A stretch of DNA of 64,000 nt, from positions 1,927,726-1,991,725 of the forward strand of contig NW_017264193.1 of the NCBI RefSeq assembly GCF_001619985.1, written 5' to 3'. This document shows, one piece after another, positions 23,968-35,214 of this stretch (the first letter of the stretch is position 1; each line of letters begins with the position of its first letter). The notes beneath the pieces were generated by a model that had not been told where the DNA came from, searched no databases, and saw nothing but the letters and a program-made list of their open reading frames with translations. The position numbers and the translations under genes were made by a program. This stretch comes from Xylona heveae TC161 (lineage: Eukaryota > Ascomycota > Xylonomycetes > Xylonales > Xylonaceae).

Positions 23968-24072
23968 TTACATAATGGTGCAGTAGAGGCCGGCCTGGGA
24001 GTTGTCCTTGGGAGCACCAACCTCCTCGGAGGTGGCCTGAGTCTTGATAATCTTGACGGGAGCGGGAGACAT
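23968..24072 (-). CDS. 34-aa CaaX-box peptide, candidate a-factor-like lipopeptide pheromone precursor
   Basis: A tiny gene of 34 codons (ATG at 24072-24070, TAA at 23968) ending SQAGLYCTIM, a C-terminal CaaX box (Cys31). CaaX peptides of 20-40 aa in Ascomycota are typically a-factor-type mating pheromones, farnesylated and carboxymethylated at this Cys; known ones end in GYCVVM-like tails. Codons are strikingly biased to the highly expressed set (GTC, AAG, ATC, ACC, GAG, AAC, CTC, TAC), unlike chance ORFs. A clean 5' UTR intron (24200-24110, GTGCGT to CTACAG) and a TATA box sit upstream, and the start context CCAAAAATGTC is good. Gene status is well supported; the pheromone role is inference from length, CaaX and strong-expression signs. 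Another prenylated micro-peptide is the alternative. Confidence 0.72.
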   Translation of the reverse strand: MSPAPVKIIKTQATSEEVGAPKDNSQAGLYCTIM

Positions 24073-24109
24073 TTTTGGAGATTTTGTTTTTTGGACTTGA
24101 AAAGTCGTG

Positions 24110-24200
24110 CTGTAGAGAGTATATGTTAGTCTAGAGTTCTTATAATAATATAGAGTGCAAGACAGGAGGGGAAGAAGTGAGTATAGCAAGTAAGACGCAC
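24110..24200 (-). other. 5' UTR intron of the CaaX peptide gene
   Basis: 91-nt intron on the minus strand: donor GTGCGT, branch-like GACTAAC, acceptor CTCTACAG, ending 37 nt before the start codon. Confidence 0.7.
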
Positions 24201-24284
24201 CGTTAAAGCGAGTGTGATAGAAATGAAAGTAAGAAAGTGTGTTGGATCTGAGGAGGAAAGGTAGACAGGAAGGGAGGAAGGCGG

Positions 24285-24292
24285 TTTATATC
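24285..24292 (-). promoter_or_regulatory. TATA box of the CaaX peptide gene
   Basis: GATATAAA on the minus strand followed by a long pyrimidine-rich stretch (CTTCCTCCCTTCCTG type), the usual core promoter layout of strongly expressed fungal genes. The transcription start is probably near 24240-24260. Confidence 0.55.
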
Positions 24293-24511
24293 TTCGTGGA
24301 AGACAGGATGAAAAGCATATAGCTAGATGATAATAGAAAAAGGAGGATAATAGTAATTGCAGAAACGGTCTAGACGTCCATGGATCAGACAGACTAAAGC
24401 CGGATAAAGGATTACAGGTAGGAGAAGAAAGAAAATAATTGCTTCCAAAGGGGACCTAAACGAGGACAATAAGGATTTGGAGAGAAGATAATAACAGAGA
24501 ATAATACTTAC

Positions 24512-24558
24512 GAGAGGTTGACGGCCCTCCAGCCGTCAACACTAGAGGTGTACCAGTT
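24512..24558 (-). other. Orphan exon-like segment containing a perfect 9-bp hairpin
   Basis: 47 nt on the minus strand, bounded by a good acceptor (GACTAACATACGGGCAG, ending at 24559) and a consensus donor (GTAAGT, 24511). Inside lies the inverted repeat GTTGACGGC-(6 nt)-GCCGTCAAC at 24517-24540. A second TATA-like GTATAAAGG sits upstream on the same strand near 24810. It could be an alternative 5' exon of the CaaX gene or part of a non-coding RNA. Confidence 0.35.
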
Positions 24559-24819
24559 CTGCCCGTATGTTAGTCTCAACTTGGAAAGCGCCCTATGGTG
24601 TTAGTATTGTTCCGCTTGATATTGTTGTTGAGTAGTGTCGAGAAAACTCTTTGAAGTAGCAGCTGTGGATAAGCTCAAACCGAGACTGATGGAAATAACA
24701 GCAATTTAGTGGTCAGATTTGGCTAATATGACTGTAAATGTATAATTTGGAGAAAGAAAGAAGAAAAAAAGGGGAAAGGAGATCGAGTCTCTTAAGCCAC
24801 GCCTTTATACTCCACACCC

Positions 24820-25611
24820 AGATGTGATGAAAGTGTGAATCTCGCAGAAAGTAGACTCATAAAATTTGTAAAGATCAATATACGTCTTTACAATTTGCTT
24901 CACAAATACTTTGCAGCATACGCGAAATACTCGAAAGTACGTTGAATACCTTCAATGACAGAATTTTCAGCCTTGGACACCATAATCATTCACTAAAGGA
25001 GTGAGTGCAAGAGTGAGTGCAACACACTCGACTGTATTGCTTTGGAAAGCTTGCAAATAGAAACACGATTCATGACAAGATAAAAGACAGACATAAACAA
25101 TATCAGGCTTGAGAAACAGACAAGGAAGATGACGGAGCTATGGGTTCGACCGGATTCGCAGAACAATCGTGATGGCGTGGCGTATGCCCTAAATATGGCA
25201 CACCTGTGCTCAAAGGCATGGCGAACACTTCAAATGCGAACTTGAAACGGCATTTGAAAAGAGATTTCAAAGAAGAGCTTTTGGGTCAAAACAAATTGAC
25301 CCGGCGTATCAGCGCCGTAGTGCGAGCTGGGAGGAACGAGCGACCAAAACAGCCCAGCGATGGGCCAACAGGCTCTTCCAGGCACGCCGAGGAGTAAATG
25401 GTGAGTAGCGGATTAATCAATATCCTGTCTCTTCAGGGGAACAATATCAAGCGATTTTTGATAAAATCATTGACGTTGGAAGAGAATGATTTCGCTCTCA
25501 AAGACGTCGTTAATATTGTTCCTGGTTTGAAAGGGTTCGGCGTAGGCGCTAGTCCATAACTGGCTCCCGGTAGTAAATAGGTAAAACCTCGGCTGGGGCT
25601 ACGCATGGCAT
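24820..25611. other. Stretch without a supported gene left of the transposase stump
   Basis: Sequence between the CaaX-gene upstream region and the transposase relic. No motif was recognised in its short open frames, although part of it may be decayed transposon DNA. Confidence 0.35.
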
Positions 25612-26025
25612 TATTCACCCCCGATGACGTATTTTCCGAAAATCATTCTTCTTGAGCTCTCGTTCAAGGGTCTTTTTCGAAATTTCCGCAGCGCAGTTTG
25701 TCTGCAGCTCCCGGAGCTTTATACAAGGATTTTTAGAAATTTCTCGGAGAATCTGTCTGGACGTGCGATCAGAAATCTTTTTAGGCCGTCCTGGGCGAGG
25801 AAGGGACGCGCAATTTTCGCGCTTTTTGTCTTTTGCAATCGTTGATTTGACGGTGCTAAATGATAGATTGAAAATTGTTGCAATTTCTTTATAGCTTTTG
25901 CCAGACTTTCTAGCACCGATTATCTCTGCCCGCTGAATCGGCGACAGCTCAGCGCCGCGTTTTCGTGGTTCAATGGATGGAGGCATTTTGTTGTTATTGT
26001 TGATGTTACGACGTGACTCTCGCAA
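25612..26025 (-). mobile_element. Truncated Tc1/mariner-type transposase (DNA-binding part only)
   Basis: An open frame on the minus strand encodes the tandem helix-turn-helix half of a Tc1/mariner (Tc3/impala-like) transposase: ELSPIQRAEIIGARKSGKSY, then IATIFNLSFSTVKSTI, the linker PRPGRPKKISDRTSRQILRE and a second HTH ending ISKKTLERELKKNDFRKIRHRG. A stop follows at once, and none of the DDE/DDD catalytic domain is present downstream. Terminal inverted repeats and TA target duplication were not recognised. It is a relic of a plain DNA transposon. A second possibility is a captured, repurposed HTH protein of about 124-136 aa, since the frame itself is undamaged. Confidence 0.75.
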
Positions 26026-26501
26026 AATTGACTCCTTATTTCTTCCCCCCTTTCCCCCCCGAAGCTAGCGAGCCCTCCAGCACCTACAGTGGCAAGATGC
26101 TCTGAGCTGGCTCTTATTCTAATGTATGCGGGTTGATTTCGACCTCCTCTCTTCTCAATGGCAAGCCGACATGCTGTGCGGAAAAGTACCTTGTCCAATA
26201 AATTTGTGCACATCTTGGCTGTCAATTGAAGTCTATGAAATCAGAAAAGACGTATAAGCCTCAAATTGCTTGCTTTAATTCAGCTAAATTACGTTTGATT
26301 ACGGAGCTTACTAGGAGAGGTTCCAGTTCATCTCCACACCCGTATCACTCGTAAATCAAGGAAATTCCTTCAGCAACGAAGCTTCCAAGCCAATAAATTG
26401 CAGAAATCCTAACGTTATGAATTAAGCTATGCATCGCTATGCTAATATCTGTTATGTTCCACAAAGGAAAATCCATGTCGTCATGATGCTAAGACTTATT
26501 T

Positions 26502-29500
26502 CTACGTATAGACAGCTTCGGTGAAGGCATTCAAGCTAATGCCTTCCTTGGCAATATCCTCCTTGATGAGGAACATCAAAGGCATCTCAACCAGTGTACC
26601 TCGAATCGTACTCAAAACCTTCTTGACTTCCTGGACGCCAACGTCGCCAGGTGGAAAGTCTTCGGCGACGACGTGTCCCCACTTGTATTGAGATGGTTTC
26701 AAGTCCTTCTCTTTTTCGGCGTCTTTGAAGAAGCGCTCGTAATACGCATCATAGTCTTTCCATGTCCTGACTCCATCATATGGAACTGGATGGAAGACGC
26801 GCGCAAAAGCATCTGTATTCTGTTTCGCCGTGCTGTTCCACAAATTGAGGAAGCGGTCCGAAAGTGGATCAACCACATCATGGTCTTCAGCGGAACCATA
26901 GTCGTAAGCATTTGGCACTCCTATCGGCTCAAAATTCTGGTCGGGACGCTCCATATCCTGTGGCGGAAGCAGTCCGAGGTGCTTTCGAAAGAGTTGCCGG
27001 CGAAGAGTTGCCGCAAATTTGGACGCTTTCCAGGGCTGCTCGTTCAGGTACGAGTCAAGTGGAGTTGGATCTTCGATTACAATGGCAATTTCGGAATCAT
27101 GATCACCTAGCTGGGATCGGTCATTTAGGTTGGCAGATCCGCAAATGACGATTCGATCATCGGCAATGAGTAGCTGAAGATCTTGTCAGTGAAGCTAGGA
27201 AAGGAGGAATAGGGCTTTCAGTACCTTGGTGTGGATGTAGAGCTCCTCGCTCACAAAAGCATCAATTTCCGACAATTCACCATCATCCCATGGGACACTT
27301 CGAATATCTTGCCCACCAAGCATATAACATTCGCTGACGGTATCCCAACGACCAGTATTGGCTTTTCTTTGACCATCCATCTGCTGCGCCGCCTCTTGAT
27401 ACCGTTGATACTGTTGATTTTGTCCGTAAATCTTCTCTTTGGCTGGACCCTCCTGACTATAATAATCGTCGAATTGCTTCCGAGCATCCTCATAGTCGAC
27501 GCCGCTTGCATTCTGTACGTCACGCATAAATGCACTGGAATTGATGCGGTCATAGTTTCGGAGATTATAGAAACGGATATATTTTGTAGGATCAAAACCT
27601 TCCTTGGCGATGAGCTCCATGATGCTGTGGCCGCCACGGTTGATGGAGTTGTACTGAAATTCCATAATAGCTCTTGTGCTGAGACTATCATCGTTTCGCA
27701 GGTCTCCGGCAAAGGCTGGAATCGCCGGCATTAGGACAATGACCTTGTACGTCTGGCCAGCTCGAGCTGCTCGAAGAATCCGCTCGACGATAGCAGCTCC
27801 AATTTTGTTTTTGACCGGTCGTTGAGCATCAGACGTAGCAGTAATGAAAAACTGGTTCTCAATATAGATGAAGTGTTGGCTGTTCTTAATCACCTCGATG
27901 TATGCATTGGCCACAGAGTGCTAGAAACACGTAAGCATGGGTAAATTAGACCAATGCGACGGATTTGAAGAGAGCATTCGAACCTCTGTCGGGACCCCGC
28001 CGCTCCATTTAGAGCAGCTCCGAACAATCTGACATGGGACGCCGCCAGAGAACGCAATGTTTTGTGAAGAGTCAGGCTCGACATTTCGAACGTGCTGAAC
28101 ACCCTCGTGGAGTCGATACTTGAGTCTAGTATTAGACATACGAGTTAGCCTCGATTCCGACGGTATAGAAAAGACATAAAATCAGGCACAGTATGAGTGG
28201 ACTTTTTGAAATATTGTAGGAAGGGTTTGTCCTTAAATGATTCGAGGTTTAGTTTCCTTTGAAAGTATTGATAGCGCACTTACTCATGGCCATAATGTGC
28301 AAATCCAGACGAGGCTTGATTTACGTCTGCCTGAGACGGCGGTTGTCCTACGATGCCGGACTGTGTCTCCGCAACACTCAAGCGCGAATAGCGTGAATCT
28401 TCCCTGACATTATACTTTTCGTTAAAGATGAAATTCCACCTGTCGACGAAATGGACTTTGAGATCTTCGACCACTGGGCCTCTCAGGGATATGGAGAGAT
28501 CCGACCATCCCATGCGAGAATTGGTCTTGCGGTCGAGCTTATTATTCTGCCAATTTGACACGTCTTGGAAATCCATGATTCTAGCATTGTTGAAGTCTTG
28601 CCCAGGAAACACGATCTGGCTTAGATCCTCGGGATGAGCATCGGCAACGGGATGCTGGTTCAAGTCCCATCGCCCAAAGCAGAGGTCGAGACCGCCCATG
28701 AAGGCAATCTCACCATCCACAAGCAGAAGCTTCTCATGATGTGCCCAATAAAGAATCACGTCCTCATTCATGCCATAAAGTGCCTTCAGTGCATCTTCTG
28801 GAAGTTTCGAAGCAGTTGCAGGATCCAGCGTCATCTTCTGTAAGGAAGATGTCAAAGAAGACTGAAAAGTTTGGGCATCGGGCAGATGGTCAGGGTGTCG
28901 GAAAACGCTAATGTTGGGGTGCAGCTCTTCGAGCGCATGCTTGGTGTGGCTCGACGAGACTGTTACGGGTGGAGTGATCAGCGGGTTCTGAGCTTCAACT
29001 TCTTCAAGTGAAGCAAAAGTAGCTGCAAGCCCCAGCCTGCTGAGGATTGACGTGATTGGATCGGTCGACGAGGGAAGAAGGGAATGGATATAGTCGGGCA
29101 GCGTAGGAGAGAGATACTTACGTGTTAATGCCTGCGTAACTTCTTTGTAGACGATAACGTTAATTTTAACACCCCGCTGAGCAGCTGCCTGGAGCATTCG
29201 GTCCAGTCTATACTGCTCGTTCTTCGCAGGCGGACGACGAAGATAGAGTTCTGGGGAGAGCCACCCTATAGGAGTTATTGTTTAAGCACAATTTCAGCGG
29301 TGTCATACGCCGAACTTACAATCGAGAATCCAGATTGACTGCGAAGCATTTTCCAAAGCCCTTGAAACTGCCCAGAAGTATCCACAGCCGTCGACAAACC
29401 ACTTCACGTCGTTGCCGTCACGTTGAGGCGCAAAGCTTCCGAACCGGTGCTGGCTGGGGTCATGAGCACCGTCGCTACACTGTCCGCTGGTGTGCGTATG

Positions 29501-29952
29501 ACTGTGGATGTCGCCCTCGCCAGAGAATTGCTCGACAATCTCATGCCCAATGCCATGGACGGCATTACTGATGGTGTCAAGTATTGAGGACATGTTGAAG
29601 GAAGATCTTTGCTCGGCAGAAGTAGAGGAAGGCTTCTCAAATGACGACGCCTGGGGTTGGTTGAAGAGATGAGGTTGGTATTGCTGAGTGACACTAGAAC
29701 TTTGGCCAGGCGGCTTGTGAAATAGAGAAATCGTCAGCTTGGGACTTGATCAAGTACAAAGCTGGGGGGGGTGGTTGTTGTTGTTTTGGTGTAACTTACT
29801 GCCTGGGATGAGCCTGAATGATGTTGTCGAGATTGGAAAAATCGATACGCGTCCCCTAGCAGGCCCCGCTCGCCTCCTTCTTGATTGGCGTGGAAATTAC
29901 CATCGTGAAATTCGCCGTACGCCAAAGGATCGTCGTGTCCTTGACCCGCCAT
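26502..29952 (-). CDS. pldA: Phospholipase D (two HKD motifs)
   Basis: Exons (minus) 29952-29800, 29713-29320, 29265-28284, 28125-27984, 27920-27225 and 27173-26502, 1012 aa. Hydrolyses phosphatidylcholine and related lipids to phosphatidic acid. Both catalytic HxKx4D motifs are intact: HHEKLLLVDGEIAFMGGLD in exon 3 and, across the last intron, HTK|LLIADDRIVICGSANLNDR. Family hallmarks WWLSPELYLRRPP, VHFVDRWNFIFNEKY and IYIENQFFI are present. There is no PX or PH domain, so it is the short fungal PLD type rather than Spo14-like. The N-terminal about 100 residues are Gln/His/Ser-rich and disordered. It is divergent from the cyanase gene. All exon phases agree. pldA is the name used in Aspergillus; orthology is likely but unverified. 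Confidence 0.93.
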
Positions 29953-30820
29953 ATTTCTAGCTTAAATTTGCGCAGCTCATGCCATTTTGCAGGATGCAGA
30001 ACAGGGTTGCGAAGCGTACATTTTTGCCCAGATTCTACATAGCTGGGCGACACTTTGCCAGTGACTACTGGGGTGGTATGCCTTTTTCAGCTGACGACGA
30101 GGAAGCGGGGTAATAAAGACGGAGCTGAGCCCTCCGCCTACCGCTACTGCTACCCTTTACCCGCGTCTCAGCGCTCAAGCGGTATGGTAATACAGTACTG
30201 TAGTAAAACTTGCTAAAAATGATTTGCAAGCAGCGAGAAGATGTTTCCGTACCAACATTCACGGAAACAGGGTCTGCTTTCTGCCCTACACACTGATAAT
30301 TACAAGCATACCGGCTATTAACTACCTAAGGTACTCCAGCGTAGAAAAACAGGGTTCGATTATTTCCATTTTGGGTTGAGATCCCCCTGACCTACACATG
30401 ACACTCCGGCAAACAAGCGAAGGAGGGACGGAAGAAAGTCACTATTACGGTGTTGGGTTAGGGAATCGCACAGCATTACGGAGGTATTCCAGTGCTATTG
30501 CATAACCATGGGATCAATAAGATTAGTGGGGTTTCCCCCCCCCCCCAAACCAAACCCCCTCCTCTTTCCCGCTTCTCCACTTCTCTAGTCACCCGTATTT
30601 GCCGACTTGGCTCTCTACCGAGAAGAGAGACCCCGCATGGATTCGCGAATCTTAAAATGACGTCCGTTCGACGCGTTTCAAGTGATTCATAGTATATTTT
30701 CTATTCTCTATCATTGCAAAATCATCGAACTTGATCTCAGCTGCTACATCTTTTTCGAAATCCTATATTTCAAATAATCAGACAACTGATTCATAGAACA
30801 AGCAGTAGCGCCGTGCCAAA
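29953..30820. other. Divergent promoter region between PLD and cyanase
   Basis: About 870 bp between outward-reading genes. It contains a 14-base C-run near 30533-30546 and pyrimidine-rich sequence before the cyanase start. No gene seen. Confidence 0.45.
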
Positions 30821-31431
30821 ATGTCGTTTTCCGGCGGAGTAGCAACCGTAGACGTAAGGGCCATTCTAGGAGCGAGCTTTATGTTCAGTGGCAATCTATA
30901 ATGCTGACATGGACAGACTCCCCTCCTGAGCCATCTGTCCCAGTCTTCAGTAACGCTGTTCCAAGCAAAAGCTCAGAAGCAGTTGACATTCGAGGCCATC
31001 GCCCAGAGGCTGGGACGATCAGAAGTAGCAGTGGCAGCTCTCTTCTACGGGCAAGCTCAAGCCTCAACGGAGGATATTAAAAAGCTTTCCTCGATACTTG
31101 GTATTGACGAGGCACAACTGGCTTGGCAACTGCAAGGATGTCCCGACCGAGGTAGATTGGTGGATATGCCGCCAAAGGAGCCGTTAATCTACCGGCTCTA
31201 TGAGATTGTCCAAAATTACGGATATGCCTACAAAGCCGTTTTAAATGAGAAATTTGGTGATGGAATCATGAGCGCCATTTCTTTTTCGACAAAGGTAGAA
31301 AAAGAGACGGACGACAAGGGCGATTGGGCCGTCATAACCATGAGGGGCAAGTGGTAAGTATAATTCCCGAGTTTGGTATTAAAGTGTGCGGCTTTATAAC
31401 TGTTTGCAGGCTTCCTTATTCCCGGTTCTGA
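30821..31431 (+). CDS. cyn1: Cyanase (cyanate hydratase)
   Basis: Exons 30821-30853, 30917-31353 and 31410-31431, 163 aa, the normal family length. Converts cyanate and bicarbonate to ammonia and CO2 as a decamer in the cytosol. The N-terminal helical domain ([20 protein letters not shown]) is followed by the catalytic domain with R104, E107 and S130 ([18 protein letters not shown]), exactly eight residues displaced from E. coli R96/E99/S122. The last exon is only 22 nt and supplies the conserved tail LPYSRF. If the last intron is kept, a stop follows at once after GKW. Confidence 0.96.
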
Positions 31432-31896
31432 GTGGCCCCCGAGCGCGATGTCTTTACGTACCTCATTTGCTTGACCTTGCATGAGAAAAGTTGATGTAAA
31501 TGAACCTCATTTGATATGAATTATATGATTTGAAGATGCGGGATTACTCTGAAAGGTTTGACGTGATGTTGCATACAAGCTATTTATGTAATTCTGCAAT
31601 TTATGGTATTTCAAAAGAGATCTTTGGAAACAAAAACAATGCGTTCAGCTATTTGCGAGCATTCAAGTGGCTAAGTGCCGCCTGGCTGTTCGAATTAGGT
31701 GCCAAGAGTCTGGTGTTTACATTCTAGTTCAGCTGACGGGCTCCATTTCACATCCAAATCAAGCCTACACGATCATTCGCGTTTTGTTTGCAAACTTTCT
31801 GCACATTAAACTCTTGTCCTTTTTCCATTCGTCCAGTTCAAATTTCTTTTGCAGAATCATCAAACACAGCCACAACCAAGGATTGGCCCCCTCACA

Positions 31897-32526
31897 ATGG
31901 GTCAGTCTCAGTCGAAGCGTCGCTCAGACGTTTCGATGCAGAATCTCAGGGCCAGTGCCTCTTCAGGCACGCCATTGAACTCTTCTACGCCCAATTCATC
32001 AGGTGACTTCGATTTGACGCCTGCCAGCTCTGCTCAACCCTATGGTGATTCGGCCACGCCTTCACGCGTCATTCCCCTCAACAGACTCAGCAGCTTAATT
32101 GATCCTCTTGAGATTGTTGGCCCTGTCAGAAGCCTGTCTGACGATGAGGATGAGGACGGCGTTGTTTGGGTATCTGACGACGCGTGGGAAGAAGAAACCA
32201 TGGTCTGCTCTCCTTCGGGTCAGCGACTCATGGCGCCGGAAGATTACTTTGCCAGCCCGGAACGTCCCCTCAGCTTGCGCGAAAGGCAGGAAAAGATTAA
32301 AAACAAGATGCTCGCCAAAGGCTCTTCCGCTAATCATCTGGATCCCGGCACAAGTTCTCAGTCTCCGGCTGGAGAGTTGGACCTGTCCGAGGCCCAGGCC
32401 GAGGAGCAGCTTCAGGATCAGAGCGACGACGAGGATGAACAAACCTCGGCCGTGGGAGCTCCAGCAGAGGCGAACAATAACAAGCTGCGCCTGTTCAGTT
32501 GCTGCTTTGGAAGTGCTATGGAGTAA
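31897..32526 (+). CDS. Putative N-myristoylated acidic protein of unknown function
   Basis: Intronless, 209 aa. Begins MGQSQSKRRS, a good N-myristoylation signal (Gly2, Ser6, basic residues following), and ends KLRLFSCCFGSAME with a Cys pair that could be palmitoylated. Between are Ser/Pro-rich and acidic segments (DDEDEDGVVW, SDDEDEQT), a conserved-looking GVVWVSDDAWEEETMVCSPS core and a short basic helix RERQEKIKNKML. I do not recognise the family. Membrane-anchored regulator is an inference from the ends only. The ATG is preceded by further in-frame codons, but only this start gives the myristoyl signal. Confidence 0.7.
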   Translation: MGQSQSKRRSDVSMQNLRASASSGTPLNSSTPNSSGDFDLTPASSAQPYGDSATPSRVIPLNRLSSLIDPLEIVGPVRSLSDDEDEDGVVWVSDDAWEEETMVCSPSGQRLMAPEDYFASPERPLSLRERQEKIKNKMLAKGSSANHLDPGTSSQSPAGELDLSEAQAEEQLQDQSDDEDEQTSAVGAPAEANNNKLRLFSCCFGSAME

Positions 32527-33340
32527 TTTCTAATTGTAACGACGCATCACAGGCCGTACGTCTATCTATTGAACTTCTTCAAGCCTCAGTGAAGCTGATC
32601 GAGACATAGGACACCTTAAAGACTATTTCTTCTAGCAACCAACATTTCCTTGAAAGCGGCTATCCAAAGTTACACTTGGACATATTGATCGAATTTCCTG
32701 TTACATAACCTCAATCTGCTTTGTCAAAGCCTTTCCCAACGTTTAAATAGGCCAAGATAGCGTGGATTTTACTGTTTTCGGAGCTCGTTTCTGGATTTCG
32801 GCGACTAAGATCGGCGAGATCAGACCAGGCAGTCAAAAGATATCGGCACATACTCAAGTAGAATATAGCAAAACAATTGAGAATTCTGCTGACTACTGGT
32901 TATTTGAACATTACTTCAATTATTAAGGTGATTGTATACATTCTTTAAGATTGGGCAGTGCCAGTTTTGTGATTGTCATTTCAGATGGGTGGGTAAAAGA
33001 AAGGAAATCTGGCACTCTACTTCAATAATCGCGACGTGATACTTTGGGCTCTAGAAACACCGAGCGCTTCACAAAGGCACGGGGCTCGAATACCCATCAT
33101 GCCAGTTCACCAGCTGAATGGGTCTGACGCTCCTGGAACTTCAAAGGTCATTGGCCGTAAACGTTTTCACCGCCGAGACCACTAGCTTGTTTACTCAAAA
33201 TTTGACTTTCAACTCATCACGCATCTCATCATCTACACTTATTTTTCGGCAGCTCGGGCGGGCGCTTTCCTTCAAACCTCAAATTGACCTCTACCGAGGA
33301 TTTGCTTCAATTCTAATTTACTTTGCCAAGCTGAGCAGCT
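32527..33340. other. Intergenic region
   Basis: About 800 bp holding the 3' flank of the preceding gene and the promoter of the C2H2 gene. No further feature recognised. Confidence 0.4.
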
Positions 33341-34711
33341 ATGGCTAACTTAAAGGCTGCAGGTGCAATTTGCTGCACCTACAAATTCTGCCCCGCCACT
33401 TTTGACACTGAAAAGCTTATGAAGCGTCACAAAGCTAGCGATCCAGAGCATGACTACTGCCGGATCTGCGACCTGGACTTTGACGATGAATTGAATTTTC
33501 TCAGGCACAAGATTGAGAGCTCTAACCATGTCTGCTGCCCAGTTTGCGGTGAGGACTTCAAGAGCGAGGGGGGAAAAGATCGTCATGTCAGACAGGTAAT
33601 ACAATGACTCTTGCCGTTTAATTCGGCCAGTCTCTGCAACAACTTTCACCTGAAGTAGAGATCATGCTAATTTCTGAGCCCAGACTCATGCCGCGGAACA
33701 AAACTTGGAGTGTGCAGGCTGCCGCAAGATCTTTCCTAGAGCTGGCGCCCTTATCGAACACATCGAGAAAAGACGTTGCAGCAGCATCAGTCTCGAGGAG
33801 TTCAAAGATCGACGCTTGCAGAAAGAGCTAGTCAGTGCCTATCTTGATGATGGCCCAACTTCCCAAAGATTTACTGAGCCACCCTCTACTAATGGTGGAG
33901 TGTCGATTGGGTCCGCCTCCTCTGATGCCGGTTTCCCATTGGGTCAAGGTTGCCTTTTGGATGGTGACAACATGCCCACTGGAGATCTAATGCCCCCGCT
34001 GATCAAATCTGACGGCGTCAAACTGGGCAAGGGTCCAGAGAGAACCAAAGAAGATGTCTGGCCAAAGTTGCAGCCTAGATCCTTTAACAGCCAATTGGAA
34101 GAAGATTTGTTGGGCGGAGTTGAGGACTTGAACGTCGGTGAAACTACTACTCCATGGGGTTCTGCCTCCTCTTCCCAGAAGCTCTTCCCCAATGCTCCTG
34201 GTACTCCGGCCACTGCTGAATACCTAAATGGTTTCGCCAAAGCCGGCGGACCTCGCCCTCCGGATGCTTTCCTGCGTCCAGACTGGCACCCGGATGCGCC
34301 AGGCTTTAAGTGCACCGACTTTTACGACAACCTCTCGGAGAAATACATGTGCCCTTACTACATGTGTGGGTAAGTAGATCTATTTCTTTAAACTATTCCA
34401 TCTCATTCTAATTCTAACAATGTTTGAAAAGGAAAAACTACCGCAAAGGGGTTGAACTCGAAGCTCATCTAAAGTCTGATAAGCACCTCAAAGCTTCATT
34501 AGAGTGCCCCGGTTGCTATAGGAAGTTTGTCACGCACACCGCGTTGGTCCAGCACTGCGAATCTGCGAGCACTCGCTGCAAGGTCAACCAGACTAACTCG
34601 TACGGAAAGTACATTGACAAGGTCAGCGCAGGTTATATTGAGGTTCGTGGCCAGCATGCCGATGGCACCGTCAAATACATGAAGCCTGAGAACATGGTGG
34701 CGCAGTGGTAA
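33341..34711 (+). CDS. C2H2 zinc finger protein
   Basis: Exons 33341-33595, 33684-34369 and 34432-34711, 406 aa. The N-terminal 115 residues hold about four C2H2-like fingers (CTYKFCPATFDTEKLMKRH, CRICDLDFDDELNFLRH, CPVCGEDFKSEGGKDRHVRQTH, CAGCRKIFPRAGALIEHI). After a disordered middle, a C-terminal block has two more (CPYYMCGKNYRKGVELEAHL.. and CPGCYRKFVTHTALVQHCE) and a GYIEVRGQHADGTVKYM segment. The fingers split by introns read through cleanly after splicing. Spacing is irregular compared with DNA-binding arrays, so RNA or protein binding is possible. Fungal proteins of this build are uncharacterised. Confidence 0.85.
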
Positions 34712-35214
34712 GGTGCGAGGAGTCCTGAGGCCGAGGATCGGTGACTTCGAAGAGTATCCTCTATCCCTGCGCTCAGCATAGGATGGCCTGAAAACCCAAT
34801 ATTTCCAAATGCGCTTTTCTACAATTTTCAATTATCTCTCTTAGTTAATGGCGGAGCAAACCCGGAAAAGTTATTATTTTCCTTTATCCAGCAAGCGCCA
34901 CAAGCATAGCGGCCGCATCATAGTGAGCAGTTGATTAATAAATTGATTTTTCTCATTTAAATACAATAGCTACCTGAATTATTTGCTGGTAATGGCACTT
35001 GTAACATTAAGAGTGAATAGTAAACCTATTGTTGCCCTATTGTAATCGTTGCTTGTGCGTCATGCCGAATTCACTTTCGGTTCTACTCGCTTCGGCGCGG
35101 GCAAATAATCGTCATCTGCAAAACAAAGCTTGCGGCGACTCGGAGCTCTCAGCAGCTTTGTTCTTTCATTGCTCTACTCTTTCCTGCCGAACAGACAGGA
35201 CCCTGCTGATAACA
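34712..35214. other. Intergenic region
   Basis: About 500 bp, AT-rich in its first half; no gene or repeat seen. Confidence 0.4.

Noticed and set aside
24070-24189. A longer 73-codon version of the CaaX frame starting at 24189
   Set aside because: The extra N-terminus lies in a 5' UTR intron with clear donor and acceptor, so the ATG at 24072 is the better start.
25206-25397. A 63-codon plus-strand frame left of the transposase stump
   Set aside because: No motif, and the neighbouring sequence looks like decayed non-coding DNA.
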